Shown: positions 24,229-32,474 of the stretch, piece after piece
Position numbering within the stretch: the stretch's first letter is position 1
Layout: each line of letters begins with the position of its first letter
NCBI GenBank assembly: GCA_937951345.1
Contig: CALFCF010000078.1
Coordinates: 1-36,393, forward strand
Direction of reading: 5' to 3'
From: an uncultured Granulosicoccaceae bacterium
GTDB taxonomy: Bacteria; Pseudomonadota; Gammaproteobacteria; Granulosicoccales; Granulosicoccaceae
DNA length: 36,393 bases
Translations under genes and position numbers: made by a program
The notes under the pieces: generated by a model
What the model was told of the DNA's origin: nothing
Seen by the model: the letters and a program-made list of their open reading frames with translations, nothing else
The model's database searches: none

Positions 24229-25440
24229 ATGAATTTTGAACGCTTGCTATCTTCCGCCACCGCCATAGCGGACAATCCCTGGTCGGGATTTCCGCAGTAC
24301 AACTTCGTAGGTGGCCATATTGACCGTGCAACTGTGCCTGTTGATGATTTACTTGCCGCTGTAACCGCTGGTATGCAGAAAACGGGTAGTGATCTGGCCA
24401 GCTATGGATTGTTGTCCGGACCACAAGGTTACCTGCCATTGCGCGAATACCTTGTAAGTAAACTTGAACGGTACTCGGGAATGACCTGCAGTGCTGATGA
24501 GATTCTCCTGACCAGTGGTTCGTTACAGGGCATGGATCTCGTCAACCAGGCTTTGCTCGATGCGGGTGATACTGTCATTGTCGAAGAGTCGAACTACGGT
24601 GGCGCATTAACCCGATTCCGCAAACTAGGTGTGGACATGGAGTCTATCCCGGTTGACAACGAGGGTATGCAGACTGATGAGCTAGAAAAAACACTTTCAA
24701 GAATGACCGCTGCCGGGCAGTCGCCGAAGTTTATTTACACGATACCAACCGTACATAATCCAACAGGTAGTATCATGACGCTTGAACGTCGTCATGCCTT
24801 GCTGGAAATTGCGGCTAAACACGATGTGGCTGTAGTCGAGGATGAATGTTATGCCGATCTGATATGGGATGGGCAAAGACCGGCATCATTGTATGGTCTG
24901 GATACCGATACCCGTGTGATTCATATTGGCTCGTTTTCCAAAACGATTTCACCGGCACTAAGAGTTGGTTATGTTGTTGCACCCTGGCGGTTGATGGGGC
25001 ATTTGCTTGCACTGAAAACGGATGCCGGTTCGGGCGCACTCGAGCAACTTCTACTCGCAGAATATTGTCCGAAACACTTCGATGATCATGTAACGTCTGT
25101 TAATCAGGCGTTAAAGAGAAAGCTTGACACTTTAACGGGTGCATTGGACAAGGAGTTTGGTTCTACAGTTGAATACTGGTATCCACCAGGGGGTATTTTC
25201 CTCTGGGTGAAGTTTGATTCAACGGTTGATACGCAGAAGCTGGCATCCGTAGCCGGTCCGGAAGGAGTATCAATTAACCCCGGTCATGAGTGGTCTTTGC
25301 AGAGCGATTCCAAATCGTTTATCCGCTTGTGTTTCGCCTATCCGGATGAAGACACGATTGAAGCCGGTGTAGCACGATTAGCGGAAATCTGTCATAACAC
25401 GTTTGGCGTTCCGGCTTATGGTGCAAACCGAAAACGGTGA
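24229..25440 (+). CDS. PLP-dependent aminotransferase, class I/II fold
   Basis: This 403-residue cytoplasmic enzyme uses pyridoxal phosphate to move amino groups. The fold-type I marks are: LTSGSLQGMDLVNQALLDAGDTVIVEE (about 88-115; the GSLQG cofactor-phosphate loop), IYTIPTVHNPTGSIMTLERR (about 167-187), VVEDECYADLIWDG (about 201-214), the cofactor lysine K238 in HIGSFSKTISPALRVGYV and the C-terminal FIRLCFAY arginine that binds the substrate carboxylate. The sequence resembles the 2-aminoadipate aminotransferase / MocR-domain branch, but without a DNA-binding domain. A hydroxypyruvate-isomerase-like gene starts 61 bases after it, so amino-acid-to-ketoacid conversion linked to serine or glyoxylate metabolism is possible; the exact substrate is unknown. 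Confidence 0.87.
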   Translation: MNFERLLSSATAIADNPWSGFPQYNFVGGHIDRATVPVDDLLAAVTAGMQKTGSDLASYGLLSGPQGYLPLREYLVSKLERYSGMTCSADEILLTSGSLQGMDLVNQALLDAGDTVIVEESNYGGALTRFRKLGVDMESIPVDNEGMQTDELEKTLSRMTAAGQSPKFIYTIPTVHNPTGSIMTLERRHALLEIAAKHDVAVVEDECYADLIWDGQRPASLYGLDTDTRVIHIGSFSKTISPALRVGYVVAPWRLMGHLLALKTDAGSGALEQLLLAEYCPKHFDDHVTSVNQALKRKLDTLTGALDKEFGSTVEYWYPPGGIFLWVKFDSTVDTQKLASVAGPEGVSINPGHEWSLQSDSKSFIRLCFAYPDEDTIEAGVARLAEICHNTFGVPAYGANRKR

Positions 25441-25501
25441 TTCTGAATATTGTTAATGTTACAAGTTACTCGCTCTTTACCTAACATCCTGTTTACCGAT
25501 C

Positions 25502-26275
25502 ATGCCTAAATTACAGTTATCTGCCAATCTTGGTTTTCTCTGGAAAGAGCTACCACTTGTAGAAAGAATTCACAAAGCAGCCGAAGCCGGATTTGATGCT
25601 GTTGAGTGTCATTTCCCGTATGACACACTCGAATCAAATGTCGTCGAAGCGCTTAAGACGACCAACCTGTCGATGCTCGGGTTAAATACAGATGTAGGCA
25701 AAAACGGTGCTGATGACTTTGGCGTGGCCGCGCAACCCGATCGCGAAGCCGAAGCACGCGCACTGATAGATCAGGCCATAGATTACGCTAAAGCCATTGG
25801 TTGCCGAAATGTTCATGTAATGGCGGGAAAAACTGGAAGACAAAATAATTCAGAATCTGTATTTCGTGAGAATTTACGCTATGCAGCTGAAAAGGCGTCC
25901 TCAGCGCAAATTACATTGCTGCTCGAACCTATCAACCACCGCTCAGTACCTGGTTATCACTTATCAACAACACGACAGGCTCTTGAAACAATCGAAGCGT
26001 TGGGGTTATCGAATATAAAAATGATGTTTGATTGCTTTCATCTGCAAATAAGCGAAGGTGATTTACTTAATCGCTTTAACGAATGCAAACACTTGATTGG
26101 TCACGTGCAATTCGCCGCCGTTCCTGACCGGGGTGAACCGGATGCAGGTGAGATCGATTACGGGTTCCTGCTTCCAGCATTGGTTGATGCTGGATGGACA
26201 GGGTATCTCGGTGCTGAATATACACCGCGTAACAGTACTGATGTTGGTTTGGAGTGGATGAAACGGTTTAGATAA
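25502..26275 (+). CDS. Hydroxypyruvate isomerase-like TIM-barrel protein
   Basis: This 257-residue cytoplasmic protein belongs to the AP-endonuclease-type TIM-barrel family that contains hydroxypyruvate isomerase (hydroxypyruvate to tartronate semialdehyde). Key features are LSANLGFLWKELPLVERI at the N-terminus, AVECHFPY (33-40), the catalytic-type E142 in LLLEPINHRSVPGYHLST, D177 and H180 in MMFDCFHLQISEGDLL, HVQFAAVPDRGEPDAGEIDY (201-220) and E239 in YLGAEYTPR. These positions correspond well with the two glutamates and metal ligands known for Hyi. Length is normal. It follows the aminotransferase gene after 61 bases and is probably cotranscribed. Family members with other substrates (for example other ketose/aldose isomerases) are common, so the reaction is probable rather than certain. 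Confidence 0.82.
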   Translation: MPKLQLSANLGFLWKELPLVERIHKAAEAGFDAVECHFPYDTLESNVVEALKTTNLSMLGLNTDVGKNGADDFGVAAQPDREAEARALIDQAIDYAKAIGCRNVHVMAGKTGRQNNSESVFRENLRYAAEKASSAQITLLLEPINHRSVPGYHLSTTRQALETIEALGLSNIKMMFDCFHLQISEGDLLNRFNECKHLIGHVQFAAVPDRGEPDAGEIDYGFLLPALVDAGWTGYLGAEYTPRNSTDVGLEWMKRFR

Positions 26276-26780
26276 AGTGTCGAGAGTGCCGGATCAGACC
26301 ATCACACGTTATAAATAATAAAGAGTATTGTGCTGTATTCTCAACCAAAAGGAGTCTTAGGATTCCGTGAATTCAATTTCCAAGTGCAACAACTTTCAAT
26401 AGCTTATTGAGGTCTGCTCCCATCATCAACATGCATTTTTAACCTCGAAAATGCGTTTTAAGTTCTGACTCATTGTCCTGAAAATGATCGTCAGTGCCTT
26501 AACCTTAAATCTCAAAATGATGCTAGAAATTGATTTTAAGCATCTATATTGTTTGAAATGACTACAAGAGTTCATTGAATTCAGTTGGTTTCGATGGTCC
26601 GACCCCGCCATCTGCACTTGAGAAACGCGTCACAAATCCAAAAGAGCGCAGCATGTAACCAGCGATGACAAATGTTGCATGTCGTGAATTTCTTTGGCTT
26701 AGCAGGAAACGCGACTCCAGTATTTCACGATACTTTCCGATATCGATAGTTGGATAGAGAGGTAGTGTCGAGAAAACACA
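26276..26780. other. Long noncoding gap before the polysaccharide/adhesin pair
   Basis: No gene is supported here. It is AT-rich and contains two short hairpins, GCATTTT...AAAATGC (26433-26454), followed by TTTTA, and GATGCT...AGCATC (26519-26544). The first may be a weak terminator for the preceding operon; the rest probably includes the promoter of the glycosyltransferase gene. No ribosome-site consensus is clear at its right end. Confidence 0.45.
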
Positions 26781-28265
26781 ATGTCATGGGAAGCTGAAAC
26801 TCAGCCGACTCCTGAGCGGAATGAGGATTCATTTACGCAACGTGGTTCACTCCGGCCTGAACGGCTCGTAAGTGTCAGACGGCACCAGGATCTGCGACTC
26901 GCTGGCCATTACTTCCATGCTATCGACACACTGGTCCTGATCTGTGTGACAGTTTTCTTTATTCAGCAGATCACGGATCGAGCATTACTTGTTTTAGTCC
27001 CGGTGGTAGCTGGTGTGTGTTGCACCTGGTTCATGCTGTTGGTTCTTGACATGTACCGTTTCGGTCGAAACGAACGTTTTCTCAACCATTTGTCCCGTCT
27101 GTTTCTCGCCCTTCTTGCTGGCGCTAGCGCGACTTCCGTCTGCCATGCGGTAATCTCCTCGCAACAGAGTCAGCTAAGTGACTTACTGCTTTTTGGTTTG
27201 ATCAGTAGCGCTGGCATGCTGCTTTTGCACGTGATTTGGTGGTCCCTGGTGGCCAGGTGGCGGTCAAAAGGGCTTTTGATACCTAACGTAGTTGTCGTTG
27301 GAGCCAACAATCAGGCTGAAGAATTTATTTCAACAACCATCGACCGGCGTGATATGAATATTTTAGGCGTGTTTGATGATCGTGCTGATCGATCACCACC
27401 CCACATGCTTGGTGTGCCTGTGCTCGGTACGACTGATACGATGCTTACGCACCGGATCATGCCCTGCGTTGACCTTATAGTCGTTACCATTGATCAGTCT
27501 GCCACTCAGCGCGTCCAGCAGATCATGGGTCGTTTGGAAAAGCTCCCTAACCCCATCACAATGTACCTTGACGACGTTGATGCAAACCGTCGTGCGGACG
27601 CCATTGAGCAGATCGCGGACGCACCCCTGGCACCCCTTCATACTAAAAACGGCTCGACGCGCAAAGCTTTCGCGAAGAGGATGCAGGATCTCGTGATTGG
27701 GTTTTTTGCACTGTTGTTCTTTGGCATCCCGATGATGTTGATTGCGTTGGTGATTCGTCTTGACAGTCCTGGACCTGTGTTCTTTCGACAGCCGCGTGAG
27801 GGTTTCAATAACGAGCAATTCCTGGTGTGGAAGTTTCGAACGCTGCGGCATGAGACTACTGATATGAAAGCCGAACGCCAAGTGACCGCTGACGATGATC
27901 GCATCACCCGTGTCGGTCGCTTCCTTCGTTCGACAAGTCTTGACGAGTTGCCTCAATTGTTTAACGTGATCGCCGGTGAGATGTCACTGGTTGGTCCGCG
28001 ACCGCATGCTATCGGTATGAAGACCGGTGGCGTCGAGTCGTCGGAACTGGTTGCACTATACGCGCACCGTCACCGAATCAAGCCAGGTATGACGGGTTGG
28101 GCTGCGATTAACGGATCCCGTGGCTCAATGCATAAGCCTGAAGATATCAGTATGAGAGTGGCATTTGATATTGCCTATATCGAGTGTCAATCGTCTTTAC
28201 TTGATTTGAAGATCATGGCGAAAACGATACCAACCATGCTGGGTGACAAGGATGCTATCCGTTAA
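26781..28265 (+). CDS. Polyprenyl-phosphate sugar-1-phosphate transferase (exopolysaccharide initiating enzyme, WcaJ/WbaP type)
   Basis: This 494-residue inner-membrane enzyme would start a surface polysaccharide by moving a sugar phosphate from a nucleotide sugar onto undecaprenyl phosphate. After a charged N-terminus there are four hydrophobic segments (about 48-155), a Rossmann-like domain beginning LIPNVVVVGANNQAEEF (about 170-260), another membrane segment (LVIGFFALLFFGIPMMLIALVIR) and the bacterial sugar-transferase domain: RLDSPGPVFFRQPREG, VWKFRTLRHE, STSLDELPQLFNVIAGEMSLVGPRPH and KPGMTGWAAINGSRG. The Asp-Glu of SLDELP and the VGPRPH block are characteristic. It has no other glycosyltransferase, flippase or polymerase neighbours in the window. 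A secreted lectin-like protein lies 286 bases downstream. Confidence 0.9.
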   Translation: MSWEAETQPTPERNEDSFTQRGSLRPERLVSVRRHQDLRLAGHYFHAIDTLVLICVTVFFIQQITDRALLVLVPVVAGVCCTWFMLLVLDMYRFGRNERFLNHLSRLFLALLAGASATSVCHAVISSQQSQLSDLLLFGLISSAGMLLLHVIWWSLVARWRSKGLLIPNVVVVGANNQAEEFISTTIDRRDMNILGVFDDRADRSPPHMLGVPVLGTTDTMLTHRIMPCVDLIVVTIDQSATQRVQQIMGRLEKLPNPITMYLDDVDANRRADAIEQIADAPLAPLHTKNGSTRKAFAKRMQDLVIGFFALLFFGIPMMLIALVIRLDSPGPVFFRQPREGFNNEQFLVWKFRTLRHETTDMKAERQVTADDDRITRVGRFLRSTSLDELPQLFNVIAGEMSLVGPRPHAIGMKTGGVESSELVALYAHRHRIKPGMTGWAAINGSRGSMHKPEDISMRVAFDIAYIECQSSLLDLKIMAKTIPTMLGDKDAIR

Positions 28266-28551
28266 TGGCAACAGCTAGTGGCAATTAGAGCGCACCGCCC
28301 GCAGATAGTCACGTAATCCGCGAGGAACGCTTTCTGGCCAGGTTTGGTCGAAGCCATCGTCGTTTAATGCACCAGAGCGTGTGCCGATCACTATTTCCTG
28401 CGAATCGTGGGAGTTCTACTCAACCGAACCCGATGGGGTAGCGACGCGATTCACATTCCTGCATGTATTCAGAGCCCAGCGGTAACGCAACCCCGCGCCA
28501 TGCCGCTATGACTCAGGAAGAAGTCTAAATTGAATTAAGTTTGAGCAGAAC

Positions 28552-31500
28552 ATGAGATCACACGAAGCAAAAAACGGCTCGACCAAGCTTTCCACTGGAA
28601 GCTCCCTCCCTGCTGTAGAGACAACCGCCGCGATACTCGCGTGTTTTGCAATATTGTTCGCAGTCAGCGTTGTGAACCTCAAAAACGAGGCAGAGCCAGA
28701 AATTGGCGCAGCTGAACCAGCCCTGATGCCAAACAGTGGCGGCAGCACCGGTGCGACACACACGACGCTGGTATCTGAGTTCGCCTCGTTTAACACGCCT
28801 GGCGTACTTGATGGTCGGGTCGAGGCAATTGCCGTCGACGGCGACATGGTTTTTGTCGGTGGAACATTTACGCAGATTCAAGATCCCTTCAGCGATGAGA
28901 TTATTGATCAACCATACTTGTTCGCCTACAGCAAGTCCTCTGGCAATATTATTCGAGACTTTGACCCCTCGCTTAATAATGCAGTTCGAGCCCTGGAGAC
29001 TACTGGCGATGGTAGTGGCGTCTTCGCTGGTGGTATTTTTGGTAACCTCAATGGCATATTCTCTCGTGGTCGCTTAGCAAAAATTGACAACTTTGGCGAC
29101 CCGGTCAGCAACTTTGCTGGACGACCAAATTCTGGGATTAATACGTTAATCAGATTCGGCAACACGCTCTATGTTGGTGGAAGCTTTGACGCTATTAATG
29201 GCACGCCAGTGGAAAATCTTGCAGCCATTGATGCAACCACGGGGCAAGTTCTTCCAACACTCTCTCTGGATTTTGACGGTACGATATCAACGACTAGAAC
29301 GACAGGCCTTCAAGGTGTTCAAGACATTGACATTACCTCCGACGGTCAACTGATGGTGGTTGTTGGAAATTTCGAGACTATCGATGGACTTGATCGAAAA
29401 CGCCTCGCTGTTGTCGAGCTAGACGGTCAGGCAAGAGTTTCAGATTGGAACACGAGCATTTTTGATGTTCAGTGTCCTGCGCTACTATTTCCACAGTACA
29501 TACGCGGCATCGACATTGCGCCAGACAATGCCTATTTTGTCGTTGGAACAACTGGCTTCCGTCGCATGGGTGAGCCTGCGTGTGACACTATCTCAAGATT
29601 TGACTTTGGTGATCTGACTGGCACAGACGTCCAACCCACGTGGATTAACTACACCGGCGGTGATACCACTTATGATGTTGTTGCTACTGATCATGCGATT
29701 TATGCTGGCGGACATTTTCGTTGGTTGAACAATGATAAAAGCATAGATGGACGAAGCGCGGGTCCTGGTGCTGTTGAACGCCTGGGCATGGCTGCACTTG
29801 ACCCACTCAATGGGTTGGCGCTACTCAACTGGCGCTCTGATCGTAACCCTCGTGGCCTTGGTACCTTTGCTCTAATTGCTGAACCTGAAGGCCTCTACAT
29901 CGGTGACGACACAGACTTTCTCAACGGTACCCAACACCAGAAACTTAAGTTTCTACCAATCGGCTCTGATGTTGTCAGCCGTCCAGAATTGCCTTCGTTA
30001 CCGACAACAGCTCTGAGCGTGAACAGTAGCGATACCGTCACTGCAAACGTTTTTGACGGAGTGAGCTTTGGACCAACAATGGTGCTTTCCAATTCTGAAT
30101 TCAGTCAGGTACGCGGTGCGATGTACGTAGGTGGAAGTCTGTTTTATGCCGATGCCAACAACAACATGTGGGCAAGTCGATTCAACGGAACAACATTTGA
30201 ACCACGCACATCAGTTAATCTTTATGGACAAACTAACAACGAATGGAATTTAAGTAACGTTGGTGGAATGTTCTTCGATTACGAATGGAGCCGGGTGTAT
30301 TACACGATTCAAGGTGATACACGATTGTTCTGGCGTGCGTTTACACCTGCTAGCCCTTACTTTGGCAACGATGAGTTTGTTGCTGAAGAGCAAGGTGATA
30401 TCCAATGGAGCGATGTCAGCGGTATGGACGTCATTGATGGTAACCTCTACTTTGCGCGTAACGATGGCACGCTGTACCGCGCACAAATCGATGGCGCTGC
30501 GGTTATTGCCGGTACGACTCAAGCCATCAGCGGCCCTGATATCGATGCGCGCAGTTGGGATAATAACTTTTTTACCTTTCTTGGTGACGGAGAACCTACC
30601 GGACCTGTAGCGGACGCGCAGTTTGAATTTGAATCATCAGGCTCTCAAGTTGCAGGTCGCTTTCGAAAATTTGAGTTCGATGTGGTTGCCGGTGAACCTG
30701 TAGACGTTCTTCTACAATGGCAAGACCCTAGCGCTATGCTCAACCTGTTCGTGCGAGACGCCAGCGGTGCAACGGTTGGCTTCGACAACACTGCAGCTGG
30801 TTCGCCCAAGCTAGTAACAGCACTTGCTGATACGGGTGGCACTTACGTTGCCTCAGTGTTGGTTGCAGAAGGTAGCACTGCATACACTCTACAAGTGAAT
30901 CCGACTGAGCTACCTGAAGCTGAACCAGAGCTTCTTGCAGACTTCGAGTTCAGCAGTAATGGGGATCAAAACAGTGGTCGATTCCAGAGGTTCAATTTTG
31001 ATGTTGTCGCTGGCGAACTCATTGAAGCTGAAGTTAACTGGGCGGTACAGACCGCAGATATTGCTGAAACAGACGTTAGATTCTTCCTACGCGATGAAAC
31101 TGGTGCTCAGATTGCTAACAACCTCAACAACTTCGTCGCTGCAGACGGCATGGGTTCTGCCCAACTATCGGCTGTTGCTGAGACCAGCGGTCGATGGTCG
31201 GTAGCGGTATTCGTTGCCGCCGGAAGCGCAGACTACGATGTACTGGTCAACACGACAGGGGATACCATTGATCCAGTTACGGTAGAGACAAGCCCTGTGG
31301 TACCCGATATTACTAATATCGCGTTAACTGGCACAGCATCGCAATCGTCTACAGCTTTTCGTGGTTCGGCCAGCCGTGCGGTCGATGGCAATACCGATGG
31401 TAGTTATAACAGGAATTCTGTTACGCACACTGCTAGTTCCAATCAACCCTGGTGGGAAGTGGAGCTGTCAGAGATCAGTACAATCGATAGCATCAACCTG

Positions 31501-31725
31501 TACAACCGCACAAACAGTTGCTGTATTACTCGCCTGAGTAACTTCACAGTTTCAATACTGGATGAAAACGGAGCAATTGTATTTTCGAGCTTTTTTGCTG
31601 ATTCGCCAAATCCATCCATCTCTATTGATGTTGGCGGAATCACTGGAAAAACGGTTCGAGTGCAATTAGAAGGAACGAATTTTCTTTCAATTGCTGAGGT
31701 TCAAGTTATGGGTTACGCCCAGTGA
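28552..31725 (+). CDS. Large exported beta-propeller protein with a C-terminal F-type-lectin-like domain
   Basis: This 1057-residue protein looks like a secreted or membrane-anchored adhesin. A single hydrophobic segment (about 24-43, AAILACFAILFAVSVV) is a signal or anchor. Residues about 80-480 carry at least six propeller-like repeats of the kind D-x-x-(V/L)-(F/Y)-V-G-G-x-F followed by NG (for example FVGGTFTQI, YVGGSFDAINGT, YAGGHFRWL). Residues about 490-680 continue as another propeller-like region. Two similar domains (about 687-785 and 793-905; QFEFESSG..AGRFRKFEFDVVAGE, DFEFSSNG..SGRFQRFNFDVVAGE) resemble PPC-type secretion domains. The last 135 residues form a galactose-binding-like/F-type lectin fold: NIALTGTASQSSTAF, H959, then 26 residues to R986, and the vicinal cysteines C990-C991. 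No enzyme motif is seen. A strong terminator follows. Confidence 0.75.
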   Translation: MRSHEAKNGSTKLSTGSSLPAVETTAAILACFAILFAVSVVNLKNEAEPEIGAAEPALMPNSGGSTGATHTTLVSEFASFNTPGVLDGRVEAIAVDGDMVFVGGTFTQIQDPFSDEIIDQPYLFAYSKSSGNIIRDFDPSLNNAVRALETTGDGSGVFAGGIFGNLNGIFSRGRLAKIDNFGDPVSNFAGRPNSGINTLIRFGNTLYVGGSFDAINGTPVENLAAIDATTGQVLPTLSLDFDGTISTTRTTGLQGVQDIDITSDGQLMVVVGNFETIDGLDRKRLAVVELDGQARVSDWNTSIFDVQCPALLFPQYIRGIDIAPDNAYFVVGTTGFRRMGEPACDTISRFDFGDLTGTDVQPTWINYTGGDTTYDVVATDHAIYAGGHFRWLNNDKSIDGRSAGPGAVERLGMAALDPLNGLALLNWRSDRNPRGLGTFALIAEPEGLYIGDDTDFLNGTQHQKLKFLPIGSDVVSRPELPSLPTTALSVNSSDTVTANVFDGVSFGPTMVLSNSEFSQVRGAMYVGGSLFYADANNNMWASRFNGTTFEPRTSVNLYGQTNNEWNLSNVGGMFFDYEWSRVYYTIQGDTRLFWRAFTPASPYFGNDEFVAEEQGDIQWSDVSGMDVIDGNLYFARNDGTLYRAQIDGAAVIAGTTQAISGPDIDARSWDNNFFTFLGDGEPTGPVADAQFEFESSGSQVAGRFRKFEFDVVAGEPVDVLLQWQDPSAMLNLFVRDASGATVGFDNTAAGSPKLVTALADTGGTYVASVLVAEGSTAYTLQVNPTELPEAEPELLADFEFSSNGDQNSGRFQRFNFDVVAGELIEAEVNWAVQTADIAETDVRFFLRDETGAQIANNLNNFVAADGMGSAQLSAVAETSGRWSVAVFVAAGSADYDVLVNTTGDTIDPVTVETSPVVPDITNIALTGTASQSSTAFRGSASRAVDGNTDGSYNRNSVTHTASSNQPWWEVELSEISTIDSINLYNRTNSCCITRLSNFTVSILDENGAIVFSSFFADSPNPSISIDVGGITGKTVRVQLEGTNFLSIAEVQVMGYAQ

Positions 31726-31785
31726 CTCAATGCTGGATTCGGGAATCTAAACCAGAGGACTGAATATCAAGTCGTAAGGTAAAAT

Positions 31786-31820
31786 GAGATGTCGCCACCT
31801 TCTGGTGGCATCTCTTTTTT
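31786..31820 (+). terminator. Intrinsic terminator of the adhesin gene
   Basis: GAGATG and GCCACC pair with GGTGGC and CATCTC (31786-31814) around a TTCT loop, with one small bulge, then six T residues follow (31815-31820). It lies 60 bases after the stop of the beta-propeller protein. Confidence 0.88.
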
Positions 31821-31843
31821 GCTGAGGCTCAACTGCTGGGCTC

Positions 31844-31874
31844 CCATAGTGGGTTCCATAGTGGGTTCCATAGT
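31844..31874. repeat. Tandem 12-bp repeat, about 2.6 copies
   Basis: The unit CCATAGTGGGTT occurs at 31844-31855 and 31856-31867 and is followed by the partial CCATAGT at 31868-31874. It is purely intergenic and may reflect slippage. Confidence 0.75.
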
Positions 31875-32290
31875 AAAAGGCAGCACTTTCTGGCAGGGTG
31901 CAAGAAGCGTATCGAAACACTGCTGGATAACCTAACACACCAAACTGATCTGCTGTTCTGACCGCTTATCGTTTTAACCTCATTGTGGCGATTCAAGCTT
32001 TTATAAACTGTTCGATGGTATAAAGCAAAAACTGAGCGTCTATCTGCTCAAAAACAATTCACGTCCAACGCGCTATCTCATTCATGATAGCGTCACCATT
32101 TAAACCATTCGGATTATCGCACAACACTTCACGCAATAGAAAATTCCTTTCGCCATGTAGAAAGAATCGATTACGGTGTGATACACACTTTGGCTAGATC
32201 TTGTGGGTGCTTATGGTTGGGTCGAACGCACTCATTGACTCGTCAATAGCAGCAAGCTGTTTGATCGCCCTTTCTAACTATGTTTGATGA

Positions 32291-32337
32291 TATAATTTAA
32301 GTCCAGATAGTTCGCTACGTTTGCGAATAGGACTGGA
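32291..32337 (+). promoter_or_regulatory. Putative hmgA promoter -10 box and adjacent operator-like palindrome
   Basis: TATAAT at 32291-32296 is an exact -10 hexamer, but no good -35 box lies 16-18 bases before it. Just after it, an imperfect 36-base palindrome spans 32302-32337 (outer arms TCCAG and CTGGA, inner arms TTCGC and GCGAA). Its position around a likely transcription start suggests a repressor site. It is about 140 bases before the start chosen for hmgA. Function is inferred. Confidence 0.35.
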
Positions 32338-32474
32338 TAAAAATGGACAAAAACGGATAAAACAAACCAATCACCGATGACAGATCCAGCGTTTAGGTTA
32401 AGTGCATTCTACTGACTTTCATTCAATTAGACTTTTCGCGTTTGCTATATAACTCCGAATGTAAGAGGAATAGG

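Larger units (their letters stand above)
31726..32474. other. Long noncoding region between the adhesin gene and hmgA
   Basis: About 750 bases with no supported gene. It contains the adhesin terminator (31786-31820), a 12-base tandem repeat (31844-31874), a short palindrome CGCTATC...GATAGCG (32071-32092) and, near the right end, a consensus-like -10 box and a palindrome before hmgA (listed separately). A small open frame on the minus strand over 31747-31938 encodes repeating Y-G-T-H and appears to be a by-product of the tandem repeat. Confidence 0.6.

Noticed and set aside
26276-26780. Search for a small gene or RNA in the 505-base gap
   Set aside because: Open frames here lack start sites and family-like sequence; hairpins are short. 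Nothing more than weak secondary structure is supported.
28275-28415. Minus-strand open frame with protein-like composition (reads about 46 residues ending ...RDYLRAVRSNCH)
   Set aside because: It has no start codon with a ribosome site, is cut upstream by an in-frame stop and does not match a family I recognise. It could be a relic of a lost gene, but the evidence is too thin to list it as a pseudogene.
31747-31938. Minus-strand open frame encoding repeated Y-G-T-H units
   Set aside because: The repeats follow directly from the noncoding 12-bp tandem repeat, and the frame runs across the adhesin terminator.
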